A stretch of 64,000 nt of DNA from Aurantimonas sp965217685 (GTDB lineage: Bacteria > Pseudomonadota > Alphaproteobacteria > Rhizobiales > Rhizobiaceae), in assembly GCA_965217685.1 (NCBI GenBank), contig CBDCIZ010000003.1:372001-436000 (forward strand). Direction: 5' to 3'. A program made the position numbers and the translations under genes. Position 1 is the stretch's first letter, and each line of letters opens with the position of its first letter. Below are positions 52,970 through 61,485 of this stretch, one piece after another. The notes under the pieces were generated by a model, which saw nothing but the letters and a program-made list of their open reading frames with translations, ran no database searches and was not told where the DNA came from.

Positions 52970-53545
52970 TCAGGCGCCGTCCTCGCCCTCGTCGGGCCTG
53001 GTCTCGTCGAGACCGGCCGCGATGGGGTCGACGATCAGCACCTGCCGCGCTTCGTCGATCTCGGGGATGGCAGCCTGCGAGAACGGGATCATCGCCGTGC
53101 GCCCCCTGGCGCGGGAATCGCCGCCATCGGAAGGCACGATCTCGACGACGTCGCCTGCACCGAAATCATGGAAGGCGAGGACCGTGCCCACGGCCTCGCC
53201 GGCAAGCGTCTCGACGGCAAAGCCGACAAGGTCCTCCAGATAGAACTCGTCGTCCGCGTCCGGCTCGGGCAGCGCCGCGCGGTCGATGAAGAGTTCGCGC
53301 CCGTTCAGTCGCTCGGCGTGATTGCGGTCGGTGACCTCGGCGATCCTCGCCACGACGACGTTCTTCTGCACCCGCGCCGAACGGATGGTGTAGCGATTGC
53401 CCTGTGCATCGAAGAGCGGGCCGTAGGCGCCGATATCGGTCGGATCGGTCGTGAAGGACTTGATCCGCACCTCGCCCTTGATGCCATGCGGTGCGCCGAC
53501 GACACCGAGGAGGACCCGCTCGGCTTTCGAGGATTGATTCGACAC
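52970..53545 (-). CDS. rimM: Ribosome maturation factor RimM
   Basis: About 191 residues from a GTG at 53543-53545 with an AAGG ribosome-binding site 7 bases upstream; this puts 11 residues before the conserved LLGVVGAPHGIKGEVRIKSFT, as in homologues. An ATG at 53587 is the alternative. The frame is open further (to 53725) without family sequence. The N-terminal barrel domain is followed by the PRC-like domain (EFYLEDLVGFAVETLAGEAVGTV) and an acidic tail. RimM binds ribosomal protein uS19 and assists 30S maturation. It lies downstream of rpsP by 214 bases and upstream of the ABM gene. Confidence 0.92.
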   Translation of the reverse strand: MSNQSSKAERVLLGVVGAPHGIKGEVRIKSFTTDPTDIGAYGPLFDAQGNRYTIRSARVQKNVVVARIAEVTDRNHAERLNGRELFIDRAALPEPDADDEFYLEDLVGFAVETLAGEAVGTVLAFHDFGAGDVVEIVPSDGGDSRARGRTAMIPFSQAAIPEIDEARQVLIVDPIAAGLDETRPDEGEDGA

Positions 53546-53759
53546 GGGCAAGCCTTGCAAAGGCGGGACAGGGACAGTTCGTTCCATCGCCGCAGTGCGT
53601 TCGACGGCGATCGCGCGCGCACCTGCAATTGCGATGATCCAATCGCATGCAGCTAGTCCAAAGACGTACCTAAGCCGAACACCATCCCGGATAACGGAAC
53701 GGCACCTGACGGCGCCGCCCGACATTCATTCGTTCAATTCGCCTGAACCTTGCAGAAGG

Positions 53760-54209
53760 TCAGGCCTCGTTCGAAGCCTCGGCATCGTCTTGCTCGGCCG
53801 AAGCCTCTTCGGCGACGGGTGCGTTCTTGGCGGCTTCCGCCTCGGCGGCGGCAGCTTCGGCCGCTTCCTTGGCATCGTCCTCGCGCTGCTTCTTCTCGGC
53901 GACGCGCTCCTGCGCCTTCTTGCCCGGCAGACCCTTCTTCTCGTTCTTGCGCTCGGGGCGGTTGGCGATACCCGCCTTGTCGAGGAAGCGCAGGACGCGA
54001 TCGGTCGGCTGGGCACCCTCGCCGAGCCAATGCTTGATCCGGTCTTCCTTCAGCGTGACGCGCTCGGCGTCCTTCGGCAGCATCGGGTTCCACGAGCCGA
54101 GCTGCTCGATGAAGCGGCCGTCGCGCGGCGAACGGGCGTCGGCAACGACGACGTGATAGTAGGGGCGCTTCTTCGAGCCGGCACGGGCAAGGCGCATTTT
54201 CAGGGGCAT
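53760..54209 (-). CDS. rpsP: Ribosomal protein bS16
   Basis: 149 residues with an AAAGGA ribosome-binding site. The core (1-80) starts MPLKMRLARAGSKKRPYYHVVVADARSPRDGRFIEQLGSWNP and has KHWLGEGAQPTDRVLRFLDKAGI. The last ~65 residues are an Ala/Glu/Lys-rich extension, first basic then strongly acidic. Alphaproteobacterial bS16 is often extended, and this one is at the long side. It lies downstream of ffh (128 bases), as is usual, and upstream of rimM. Confidence 0.95.
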   Translation of the reverse strand: MPLKMRLARAGSKKRPYYHVVVADARSPRDGRFIEQLGSWNPMLPKDAERVTLKEDRIKHWLGEGAQPTDRVLRFLDKAGIANRPERKNEKKGLPGKKAQERVAEKKQREDDAKEAAEAAAAEAEAAKNAPVAEEASAEQDDAEASNEA

Positions 54210-54337
54210 ATCATTTTCCTTTCAGGCTTTGTCTGAACCGGCGACTTCGGCCGGCTTGGTTCGTTGATCTTCAGGTTCTTGGTCCGTCCGTCCGCGTCCC
54301 GAATTCAGAACGCGGAAATCTCGTCTCGAAGGCGCCG

Positions 54338-55915
54338 CTAGCGCTTCTTTCCCGGTCCCGGCAGGCCCGGAAAACCGCCGCCGCCGGGCAATCCCGGTAG
54401 CCCACGTCCGCCGCCGAGACCGCCTGTGCCACCAAAGCCCGGCGGCAAGCCCTGCGGCATGCCGGGCAGGCCGCCGCTCTGGGCCGCCTTGGCCATGGCT
54501 TCGAGTTCCTTGGGGTCCATCTTGGACAAATCCGGCATACCGGCACCGCCCATTCCACCACCAAGCCCCATCTTGCCGGCAAGGCCGCCCATCATCTTGC
54601 CCATCATGCCGCCCTTGCCCTTGCCCATCGTCTTCATGACGTCGGCCATCTGGCGGTGCATCTTCAGGAGCTTGTTGATGTCGGCGGCGCTGGTGCCGGA
54701 GCCGGCCGCGATGCGCTTCTTGCGCGAGTGCTTGAGGAGGTCGGGATTGCCGCGCTCCTTTTTGGTCATCGACGAGATGATGGCGAGCTGACGGCCCAGC
54801 ATCCTGTCGTCGAGACCGGCGCCGGCCATCTGGTCCTTCATCTTGCCCATGCCGGGCATCATGCCCATCAGGCCGCCCATACCACCCATCTTCTGCATCT
54901 GCCGGATCTGCTCGGCGAGGTCGTCGAGGTCGAACTTGCCGGACTGCATCTTCCTGGCCATCGCCGCGGCCTTTTCCGCGTCGATGTTTTCCGATGCCCG
55001 TTCGACGAGGCTGACGATATCGCCCATACCGAGAATGCGGTCGGCGATGCGCGAGGGATGGAAGTCCTCCAGCGCGTCCATCTTCTCGCCGGTGCCGAGG
55101 AGCTTGATCGGCTTGCCGGTGACGGCGCGCATGGACAGCGCCGCGCCACCGCGACCGTCGCCGTCGACGCGTGTGAGGACGATGCCGGTGATGCCGACAC
55201 GCTCGTCGAAAGAGCGGGCGAGATTGACGGCGTCCTGGCCGGTCAGGCTGTCGGCGACCAGCAGGATCTCGTGCGGATCGGTGCGTCGCTTGATCTCGGC
55301 CATCTCGACCATCAGCGGCTCGTCGATATGGGTGCGGCCGGCGGTGTCGAGGATGAGGATGTCGTAACCGCCGAGCTTGGCGGCTTGGCTCGCACGCCCG
55401 GCGATCTCGACCGGACCCTGGCCGGCGATGATCGGCAAGGTGGCGACGCCCGTCTGCTCGCCAAGGATGCGAAGCTGCTCCTGCGCGGCCGGACGCCGCG
55501 TGTCGAGCGAGGCCATCAGCACACGTCTGCGCTGCTTCTCCGTCAGTCGCTTGGCGATCTTGCCGCTGGTGGTGGTCTTGCCGGACCCCTGAAGACCCAC
55601 CATCATCAGAACGACCGGCGCCGGCGCGTTGAGGTCGATCGGCACGGTGTCCCTGCCGAGCATCTCGACGAGCTCGTCATGGACGATCTTGACGACCATC
55701 TGGCCGGGCTTGATCGACTTCAGGACCTCGGCACCGACGGCCTTCTCGCGCACGCGGTCGGTAAAGGCGCGCACCACTTCCAGCGCGACGTCGGCTTCCA
55801 GCAAGGCACGCCGCACCTCGCGCAGCGCTGCCCCGACATCCTTGTCGGAAAGCGCGCCGCGACCGGTGAGGCCGTTCAGGATGGACCCGAGGCGGTCCTG
55901 GAGACTGTCGAACAT
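54338..55915 (-). CDS. ffh: Signal recognition particle protein Ffh
   Basis: 525 residues with a GGAAGGAAG ribosome-binding site. N domain (1-95), then the GTPase G domain with the P-loop GLQGSGKTTTSGK from residue 108, DTAGR, and TRVDGDGRGGAAL in the G4 region, then the Met-rich M domain (~330-440; MQKMGGMGGLMGMMPGMGKM). It ends in a ~85-residue Gly/Pro/Met-rich tail not needed for the fold. Ffh with 4.5S RNA carries nascent membrane proteins to FtsY. Its receptor gene, ftsY, is at the right end of the window, 7 kb away. First gene of the ffh-rpsP-rimM block. Confidence 0.96.
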   Translation of the reverse strand: MFDSLQDRLGSILNGLTGRGALSDKDVGAALREVRRALLEADVALEVVRAFTDRVREKAVGAEVLKSIKPGQMVVKIVHDELVEMLGRDTVPIDLNAPAPVVLMMVGLQGSGKTTTSGKIAKRLTEKQRRRVLMASLDTRRPAAQEQLRILGEQTGVATLPIIAGQGPVEIAGRASQAAKLGGYDILILDTAGRTHIDEPLMVEMAEIKRRTDPHEILLVADSLTGQDAVNLARSFDERVGITGIVLTRVDGDGRGGAALSMRAVTGKPIKLLGTGEKMDALEDFHPSRIADRILGMGDIVSLVERASENIDAEKAAAMARKMQSGKFDLDDLAEQIRQMQKMGGMGGLMGMMPGMGKMKDQMAGAGLDDRMLGRQLAIISSMTKKERGNPDLLKHSRKKRIAAGSGTSAADINKLLKMHRQMADVMKTMGKGKGGMMGKMMGGLAGKMGLGGGMGGAGMPDLSKMDPKELEAMAKAAQSGGLPGMPQGLPPGFGGTGGLGGGRGLPGLPGGGGFPGLPGPGKKR

Positions 55916-56330
55916 CGAGCTTCCTTCCGTCCTTCCGAGAGGCTTCGACCCGAAGATCGAGGCTCCTCGAAAGGTGGTGCGACCGTACCGTCAGCGCAAA
56001 CGAACCACCTTGAAGCAGACGATGCTCAAAGCAAAAACGCATCCGCGGGCGAAACTCGCTGGCGGATGGTGACCTCCATGCGGCTTCTCATCGAAGGGGC
56101 ATGGTCGGCGGCTCGCGGACGGACGGTCGCGGATTTGTCGAGGAAGAACACCAGCGTGGGCAGAAAGTCAAGTTCGGCGGCAAGGCCCGGCGGCCGTCGG
56201 GCGAATGCCGAGATAGCTTATCTCACCCTCGTTGAAAACGACCTCCCCATCCTTGTATGACCACCAGTTTCTGCCTTGCATTTACCCGAAGAGACAAGCC
56301 CCTATCTGCGGCCCGGACGAAAGGCTTTCC
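55916..56330. other. Divergent intergenic region, ffh / MBL hydrolase
   Basis: 415 bases without a supported gene. It should hold the ffh promoter (minus) and that of the MBL hydrolase (plus). The open frame of the MBL gene extends back to 56232 here but is probably not translated. No hairpin or repeat stands out. Confidence 0.5.
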
Positions 56331-57449
56331 GTGTCGCATCTCTTCTCCCGACGTTACTACGACGGACCGCGCTCGGATCATTTCGACGGGACGCGATTCT
56401 TCAATCCGGGCGGCGTCGAGCCGGCGGATCTGCGCTGCATCCTGCGCTGGCAGTTGCGCGGCGAGCCGGTGCCGTGGCCCGACCGTTTCGAGAGCCCGCT
56501 GCCGAAGGACACGCCCCCTGCCACGGTCGGCGGCGAGCGGCTGCGCCTGACCTTTATCGGCCACGCCGGCTTTCTCCTGCAGACGGCGGACGTCAACATC
56601 CTGCTCGACCCGGTGTATTCGGAACGCTGCAGCCCGTTCTCCTTTCTCGGGCCAAAACGCCACGCCGAACCCGGCATCGCCTTCGACGATTTACCGAAGA
56701 TCGACATCGTCTGCCTGTCGCACTCCCATTACGACCACATGGACAAGCCGACGATCGCGCAGTTGCAGACGCGGTTTCGACCGCGCTTCGTCGTGCCGCT
56801 CGGCGTCGATTGCCTGATCCGCGACTGGCATCCGAAGGCCGATGTCGAGGCCTTCGACTGGCACGATCGCGTGGCGCTGGCCAACGGCCTTCACGTGACG
56901 CTCGATCCGACCCACCACTGGAGCGCCCGCGGCACGTTCGATCGCCGTCGCACGCTCTGGACCTCCTTCGCCTTCGAGACGCCGGCGGGACTTTTCTACT
57001 ATGTCGGCGACACCGGCTTCGATCACGGCCGGAATTTCATCGCCGCGCGCAAGCGTTACGGCCCGGCCAAGCTCGCCGTCCTGCCGATCGGCGCCTACGA
57101 ACCGCGCTATGTCATGGCCCCGCAACACCAGGAACCGGACGAGGCGGTGCGCGCCGCGCGGTTCCTGGAAGCCGAGATGGCGATCGGCAGCCATTGGGGC
57201 TATTTCAAGCTGACCGACGAGGCCGTCGACGATCCGCCACGGCGACTCGCGGCGGCGCTCGAAAAATGGGATCATCCTGCAGCGCGCTTCGTGGCCGGGC
57301 GCCCCGGCCTCGTCCACGAATTGCCGCATGACATCGATGCGCGGCCGGTCGAGCCGCTGAAGGTCGATGCGCAGACGACGCGCCAGACAGGCGTTCACGA
57401 CGATCGCAAGGACGATGCCCGCCGGGAGAAGGCGAAGGTGCCATCCTGA
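56331..57449 (+). CDS. Metallo-beta-lactamase-fold hydrolase, NAPE-PLD-like
   Basis: 372 residues from the GTG at 56331, chosen for its AAAGG ribosome-binding site; an ATG at 56232 is the longer alternative. The N-terminal block FFNPGGVEP plus LRLTFIGHAGFLLQTADVNI and the zinc-ligand motif SHSHYDHMD (near residue 130), then HHWSARG, GDTGFDHG and GSHWGYF, are those of the phosphatidylethanolamine-phospholipase-D-like (NAPE-PLD/UlaG-type) MBL group. It probably hydrolyses a phosphodiester in a lipid or nucleotide. No signal peptide. The membrane endonuclease/phosphatase gene starts 67 bases downstream on the same strand, so they are likely cotranscribed. The C-terminal ~30 residues are charged and not conserved. 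Confidence 0.85.
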   Translation: MSHLFSRRYYDGPRSDHFDGTRFFNPGGVEPADLRCILRWQLRGEPVPWPDRFESPLPKDTPPATVGGERLRLTFIGHAGFLLQTADVNILLDPVYSERCSPFSFLGPKRHAEPGIAFDDLPKIDIVCLSHSHYDHMDKPTIAQLQTRFRPRFVVPLGVDCLIRDWHPKADVEAFDWHDRVALANGLHVTLDPTHHWSARGTFDRRRTLWTSFAFETPAGLFYYVGDTGFDHGRNFIAARKRYGPAKLAVLPIGAYEPRYVMAPQHQEPDEAVRAARFLEAEMAIGSHWGYFKLTDEAVDDPPRRLAAALEKWDHPAARFVAGRPGLVHELPHDIDARPVEPLKVDAQTTRQTGVHDDRKDDARREKAKVPS

Positions 57450-57516
57450 CGGGTGGGCCGAACTCAGAGAGAACGTTCAGTATGACGACAGCGATCACGC
57501 GCAAGACCGCTTCGAG

Positions 57517-58614
57517 ATGCCGTCAATGATCGCCCTTACCGTCCTCGCCGTCCTGACCGGTCTGCTGGTCGTCGTCACGATCCTGTCCTTCCTGCACTTC
57601 TCGCACGGCTTCTACCGGGTATTCTCCTTCCCGCGCCTGCAATTCAGCGTGGCCGCGGTCGTGCTGTTCGCTTTAAGCCTGATCTTTCTCGACCGCCCGC
57701 GCTGGGAATGGGCGCTCCTGTCGACGCAGATCGCCTGCTTCGTCGCGCAAGGCTGGGCGATCGCGCAGTTCCTGCCGGTCCGCGCCAGCCAGTCGGACGT
57801 CTATGACGGGCCACCCGACCAGCCCAACATGGTCTCGGTGCTTTCCTACAATGTGAAGATGTCCAACGTCCGGTTTCAGGAGGCGATCGACCTGGTGCGC
57901 CTGCACCAACCGGACATCGCGATCTTCATGGAGACCGACGCCAAATGGGACGATGCGATGGCGGTGCTGGCCGGCGACTGGCCGAACCACGTCCGCGAAC
58001 CGCTCGACAACAGCTACGGCATCCTCCTCTATTCCCGGCTTGCGCTTGCCGACACCGAGATCATGCATCTGACGATGAAGGACACGCCGTCCATCGTCAC
58101 CACGGTGACCTTGGCGAACGGCGAACCGTTTCGGCTCTACTGTGTCCATCCCGAACCGCCGGTGCCTTTCGCCGATTCGGCCGGCCGCGACGCCGAACTG
58201 GTCCGCGTCGCACGGCTGGTAAAGGAAGAAAGCCTGCCGACCATCGTCTGCGGCGACCTCAACGACGTCGCCTGGTCGCACACGACGCGGCTCTTCCAGC
58301 GCATGTCACGGCTGCTCGACCCACGCGTCGGTCGCGGCTTCTTCAACACCTTCGACGCCCGCTACTGGTTCATGCGCTGGCCGCTCGATCACCTGTTTCA
58401 CGACGCCCGCTTCGCGCTGGTCTCAATGCGGCGCCTGCCGCATATCGGCTCGGACCATTTCCCGATCCTCTTCCAGCTCGCGCTTACCCAGGGTACCGGG
58501 AGCTCACGTCGGCCACCGGAGCATGACCAGGACGATCGCGGCGAGGCCAAGGAAATCAGCGGCGAGGCCAGAGAACTCGACCGCCGCGCCATTGGCGTCG
58601 ACTGGGAGAAATAG
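57517..58614 (+). CDS. Membrane-anchored endonuclease/exonuclease/phosphatase-family protein
   Basis: 365 residues from the ATG at 57517 (a second ATG is at 57526); the frame runs back to 57367 inside the MBL gene. Three N-terminal membrane helices (~residues 1-90) precede an EEP catalytic domain: LSYNVKMSN, IFMETDAKWDDAM (metal-binding Glu), YCVHPEPP, GDLNDVAWSHTT, PLDHLFHD and GSDHFPIL (catalytic His/Asp). The active site faces the periplasm or cytosol depending on topology, which I cannot settle. A role in lipid or nucleic-acid phosphodiester cleavage is inferred from the fold and its pairing with the NAPE-PLD-like hydrolase upstream. The last ~40 residues are highly charged. Confidence 0.85.
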   Translation: MPSMIALTVLAVLTGLLVVVTILSFLHFSHGFYRVFSFPRLQFSVAAVVLFALSLIFLDRPRWEWALLSTQIACFVAQGWAIAQFLPVRASQSDVYDGPPDQPNMVSVLSYNVKMSNVRFQEAIDLVRLHQPDIAIFMETDAKWDDAMAVLAGDWPNHVREPLDNSYGILLYSRLALADTEIMHLTMKDTPSIVTTVTLANGEPFRLYCVHPEPPVPFADSAGRDAELVRVARLVKEESLPTIVCGDLNDVAWSHTTRLFQRMSRLLDPRVGRGFFNTFDARYWFMRWPLDHLFHDARFALVSMRRLPHIGSDHFPILFQLALTQGTGSSRRPPEHDQDDRGEAKEISGEARELDRRAIGVDWEK

Positions 58615-58788
58615 GGCGTCTCATCCGGGTTTTACTTCCGCGTTTCGGCGAGGCGAGTCGCCCGACGTCGTTCCAGATGGAAATCCTGGCTCATCGTTGA
58701 GACCGCCGCCGTCATCCGCTCGCTTTTGGATGAACGCCGCCTATCTTCCGCAGCGTCGAAGGGACGACCCTGTTTTGGAAAAGAATCT

Positions 58789-59079
58789 ATGAGCGACAAT
58801 CGCGATCGCACCGAACCCCATGACCGCACGGTCATCGTCAACAACGACCGCGGCGGCGCCGGCGGCAACGGCGGAGGAGGCGGCGGCTGGTTCATCGCCG
58901 GCATTCTGGTGATCGTCGTTCTCGTCGGGGGCTATTTCCTGATGAACGGCGGATTCTTCGACGGCGGCGGCACCGGCGATGGCGACATCAACATCAAGGC
59001 CCCCGACGTGAACATCTCGGGCGGCAGTGATGGCGGAGGCTCGGGCGGCGGCGCGGCCCCGGCGGCTCCCGCCAACTGA
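58789..59079 (+). CDS. Small Gly-rich membrane protein
   Basis: 96 residues from the ATG at 58789, which has a GGAAAAG ribosome-binding site; the frame extends to 58726 without one. A polar N-terminus with a Gly run (GGAGGNGGGGGG) leads into one membrane helix (WFIAGILVIVVLVGGYFLM), then an Asp/Gly-rich periplasmic part with a repeated D-[IV]-N-I pattern (GDINIKAPDVNIS) and a Gly/Ala tail. I do not recognise a functional family; similar small proteins occur as hypotheticals in related bacteria. It has its own strong terminator, so it is a monocistronic and probably well expressed gene. Confidence 0.75.
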   Translation: MSDNRDRTEPHDRTVIVNNDRGGAGGNGGGGGGWFIAGILVIVVLVGGYFLMNGGFFDGGGTGDGDINIKAPDVNISGGSDGGGSGGGAAPAAPAN

Positions 59080-59090
59080 GACTGAACCCG

Positions 59091-59124
59091 ACCGGGTGGC
59101 AAAACGAGCCACCCGGTTTTTCTT
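59091..59124 (+). terminator. Intrinsic terminator after the small Gly-rich membrane protein
   Basis: A perfect 10-bp stem accgggtggc / gccacccggt (59091-59100 and 59108-59117), a 7-base loop and a T-run (tttttcttt). It lies 12 bases after the stop codon. Confidence 0.92.
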
Positions 59125-59307
59125 TGGATCGACGCCGGCCTTAAAGTGCGCCAGCTCTTGAAAGCAGCGCGTGCGGTCCAATTCGGCGAATGTCTCCGCA
59201 TCTGGCTTCACGACGAAACGGCGCGTTCGCAATCGCGCGGTTGACCCGGCGTGCCCGCATCGACATCTGCCAAGATGATCGACGCCCAGAGCCGCAAGGA
59301 TGACCCC

Positions 59308-60417
59308 ATGAGCCGCCTCTTCGAATCGCTGACCCTCGGCGATCTGCATCTCGACAACCGCATCGTCGTGGCGCCCATGTGCCAGTATTCGGCGGAAGCC
59401 GGCTCGGCCACCGACTGGCATGTGATGCATCTCGGCCAGATGGCGATCTCCGGCGCCGGGCTCCTGATCCTGGAGGCGACCGGCGTTTCGCCGGAAGCGC
59501 GCATCACCCATGGCGACCTCGGCCTCTACAGCGACGAGAACGAGGCCGCCCTTTCGAAGGTGCTGGCTTCGCTTCGGGTTCATTCCGACATTCCGGTGGC
59601 GATTCAGCTCGGCCATGCCGGCCGCAAGGCCTCCTGCGCCCTGCCCTGGCTCGGCGGCCACCAGATCGCCCCCACCGATCCGCTCGGCTGGCAGACCGTC
59701 GCGCCGTCCAACGCGCCACACAACGGCAAGGACAACCCGCCGCTCGCCCTCGACGCTCAAGGCCTTCAGAAGGTCCGCGACGATTTCGTCGCCGCCGCCG
59801 ACCGCGCGGTCAGGATCGGCATCGAGGGCATCGAGCTCCACGGCGCCCACGGCTATCTGCTCCACCAGTTCCTCTCGCCGCTCGCCAACAAACGCACCGA
59901 CGAATACGGCGGCAGCCTGGAAAACCGCTTGCGCTTCCCGCTGGAGGTCTTCGACGCGGTGCGCGCGGCATTGCCCGAAGACGTGCCGGTCTGGATGCGC
60001 GTGTCGGCCAGCGATTGGGTCGAGGGCGGCTGGGACATCGACGGCACCATCGCCTTCGCCAAGGCGCTGCAGGCGCGCGGCGCGGCGGCGATCCACGTCT
60101 CGTCGGGCGGCGTGTCCAACGAACAGCAGATCACCATCAAGTCGGGCTATCAGGTGCATTTCGCCGAGGCGGTGACGCAAGCGGTCGACATTCCCGTGAT
60201 TGCCGTCGGCCTGATCACCGAGGCGAACCAGGCCGAGGAGATCATCGCCAGCGGCAAGGCCGACGCCATCGCGCTTGCCCGCGCTATCCTCTACGATCCA
60301 CGCTGGCCCTGGCACGCCGCCGCCGAACTCGGCGCCTCGGTCGCCGCCCCGCCGCAATACTGGCGCTGCGAGCCGCATGGCGTGAAGAACCTGTTCCAGG
60401 GCCAGCCCAAGCGCTGA
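59308..60417 (+). CDS. NADH:flavin oxidoreductase, YqjM-like old yellow enzyme
   Basis: 369 residues from the ATG at 59308 (AAGGA ribosome-binding site); the frame is open to 59251. FMN TIM barrel of the thermophilic-like OYE class: VVAPMCQYSAEAG with the regulatory Cys, LGHAGRKAS, the His pair in GIELHGAHGYLLHQFLSP, RTDEYGGSLENRLRFPLEV, and a C-terminal ADAIALARAILYDPRWPWHA. It reduces activated alkenes with NAD(P)H; the physiological substrate is unknown. It precedes dapF by 111 bases on the same strand with a weak hairpin between. Confidence 0.9.
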   Translation: MSRLFESLTLGDLHLDNRIVVAPMCQYSAEAGSATDWHVMHLGQMAISGAGLLILEATGVSPEARITHGDLGLYSDENEAALSKVLASLRVHSDIPVAIQLGHAGRKASCALPWLGGHQIAPTDPLGWQTVAPSNAPHNGKDNPPLALDAQGLQKVRDDFVAAADRAVRIGIEGIELHGAHGYLLHQFLSPLANKRTDEYGGSLENRLRFPLEVFDAVRAALPEDVPVWMRVSASDWVEGGWDIDGTIAFAKALQARGAAAIHVSSGGVSNEQQITIKSGYQVHFAEAVTQAVDIPVIAVGLITEANQAEEIIASGKADAIALARAILYDPRWPWHAAAELGASVAAPPQYWRCEPHGVKNLFQGQPKR

Positions 60418-60442
60418 AACGACGCCCCGGACAGACGACGCG

Positions 60443-60480
60443 AAGGGCGACCGGACACGGCCGGCCCTTGGCGGCTTTTC
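60443..60480 (+). terminator. Possible weak terminator after the OYE gene
   Basis: An interrupted stem (aagggc at 60443-60448 with gcccTT at 60464-60469, inner ccg/cgg pairing) followed after eight bases by a TTTT. It is imperfect and could let transcription pass into dapF. Confidence 0.3.
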
Positions 60481-60528
60481 ATCTGCGGTATTTTCCGCCA
60501 GAACGGGACAATGCCAAACAGGATTCTT

Positions 60529-61485
60529 ATGGACGACGGCGACAGAACGGACGGCGAAAGGCCAAACGACAGCCGCATCGCGTTCGCACGCATGAACGGC
60601 GCCGGCAACGAGATTCTCGTCGCCGACCTGCGCGGCACGGGCGCCAGCATCTCGAAAGCCGCCGCCCTGACGCTCGCCGCCGACCCGGCCACGCACTACG
60701 ATCAGATCATGGCGATCCACGCCCCCCGCACCGACGGCACCGACGCGCTGGTGCGGATCATCAATTCGGACGGCTCGGAGGCCGAGGCCTGCGGCAACGG
60801 CACGCGTTGCGTGGTGCAGGCGCTTTCTGCCGAACTGGGTCGCCATGACTTCATCTTCGAGACGCGCGCCGGCATCGTCGCCGCCAGCGAGCGAGCGGAC
60901 GGGCTGATCTCCGTCGACATGGGCCGGCCGCGCTTTGCCTGGAACGAGATCCCGCTCGCCGAGGAATTCGCCGACACCCGCGCGATCGAGTTGCAGATCG
61001 GCCCGATCGACGCGCCTGTTCTGCATTCGCCTTCGGCCGTCTCGATGGGAAATCCGCACGCGATCTTCTGGGTCGGCCGAGATGTGTGGTCCTACGATCT
61101 CGACCGCTTCGGCCCGGTGCTCGAAAACCATCCGATCTTTCCCGAACGCGCCAACATCACGTTGGCCAAGGTGACAGGCACCGACGCACTAACCATCCGC
61201 ACCTGGGAACGCGGCGCCGGCCTCACCAGGGCTTGCGGCTCGGCGGCCTGCGCCGCCGCCGTCTCGGCCGCCCGCACCGGGCGCACCGGGCGCACCGTGA
61301 CCGTCACCGTGCCGAATGGCGACGACCTGACCGTCCACTGGCGCGAGCGCGACGACCACGTGGTCATGACCGGGCCGGCCGAGTGGGAGTGGTCGGGCAC
61401 ACTCGATCCCGCCACCGGTGCATGGGACCGCGACGTCGATGCCTCGACGCCGGTCGCCATCATGCCGGGCGGGCAACCCGGCTGA
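60529..61485 (+). CDS. dapF: Diaminopimelate epimerase
   Basis: 318 residues from the ATG at 60529, which has an AGGA ribosome-binding site 7 bases upstream; an ATG 6 codons earlier (60511) is less well placed. The catalytic cysteine pair is C88 (EAEACGNGTRC) and C236 (LTRACGSAAC). It interconverts L,L- and meso-diaminopimelate for lysine and peptidoglycan synthesis. The stop shares one base with the mtaB start (TGATG). This dapF-mtaB-ftsY order is the usual alphaproteobacterial one. Confidence 0.96.
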   Translation: MDDGDRTDGERPNDSRIAFARMNGAGNEILVADLRGTGASISKAAALTLAADPATHYDQIMAIHAPRTDGTDALVRIINSDGSEAEACGNGTRCVVQALSAELGRHDFIFETRAGIVAASERADGLISVDMGRPRFAWNEIPLAEEFADTRAIELQIGPIDAPVLHSPSAVSMGNPHAIFWVGRDVWSYDLDRFGPVLENHPIFPERANITLAKVTGTDALTIRTWERGAGLTRACGSAACAAAVSAARTGRTGRTVTVTVPNGDDLTVHWRERDDHVVMTGPAEWEWSGTLDPATGAWDRDVDASTPVAIMPGGQPG

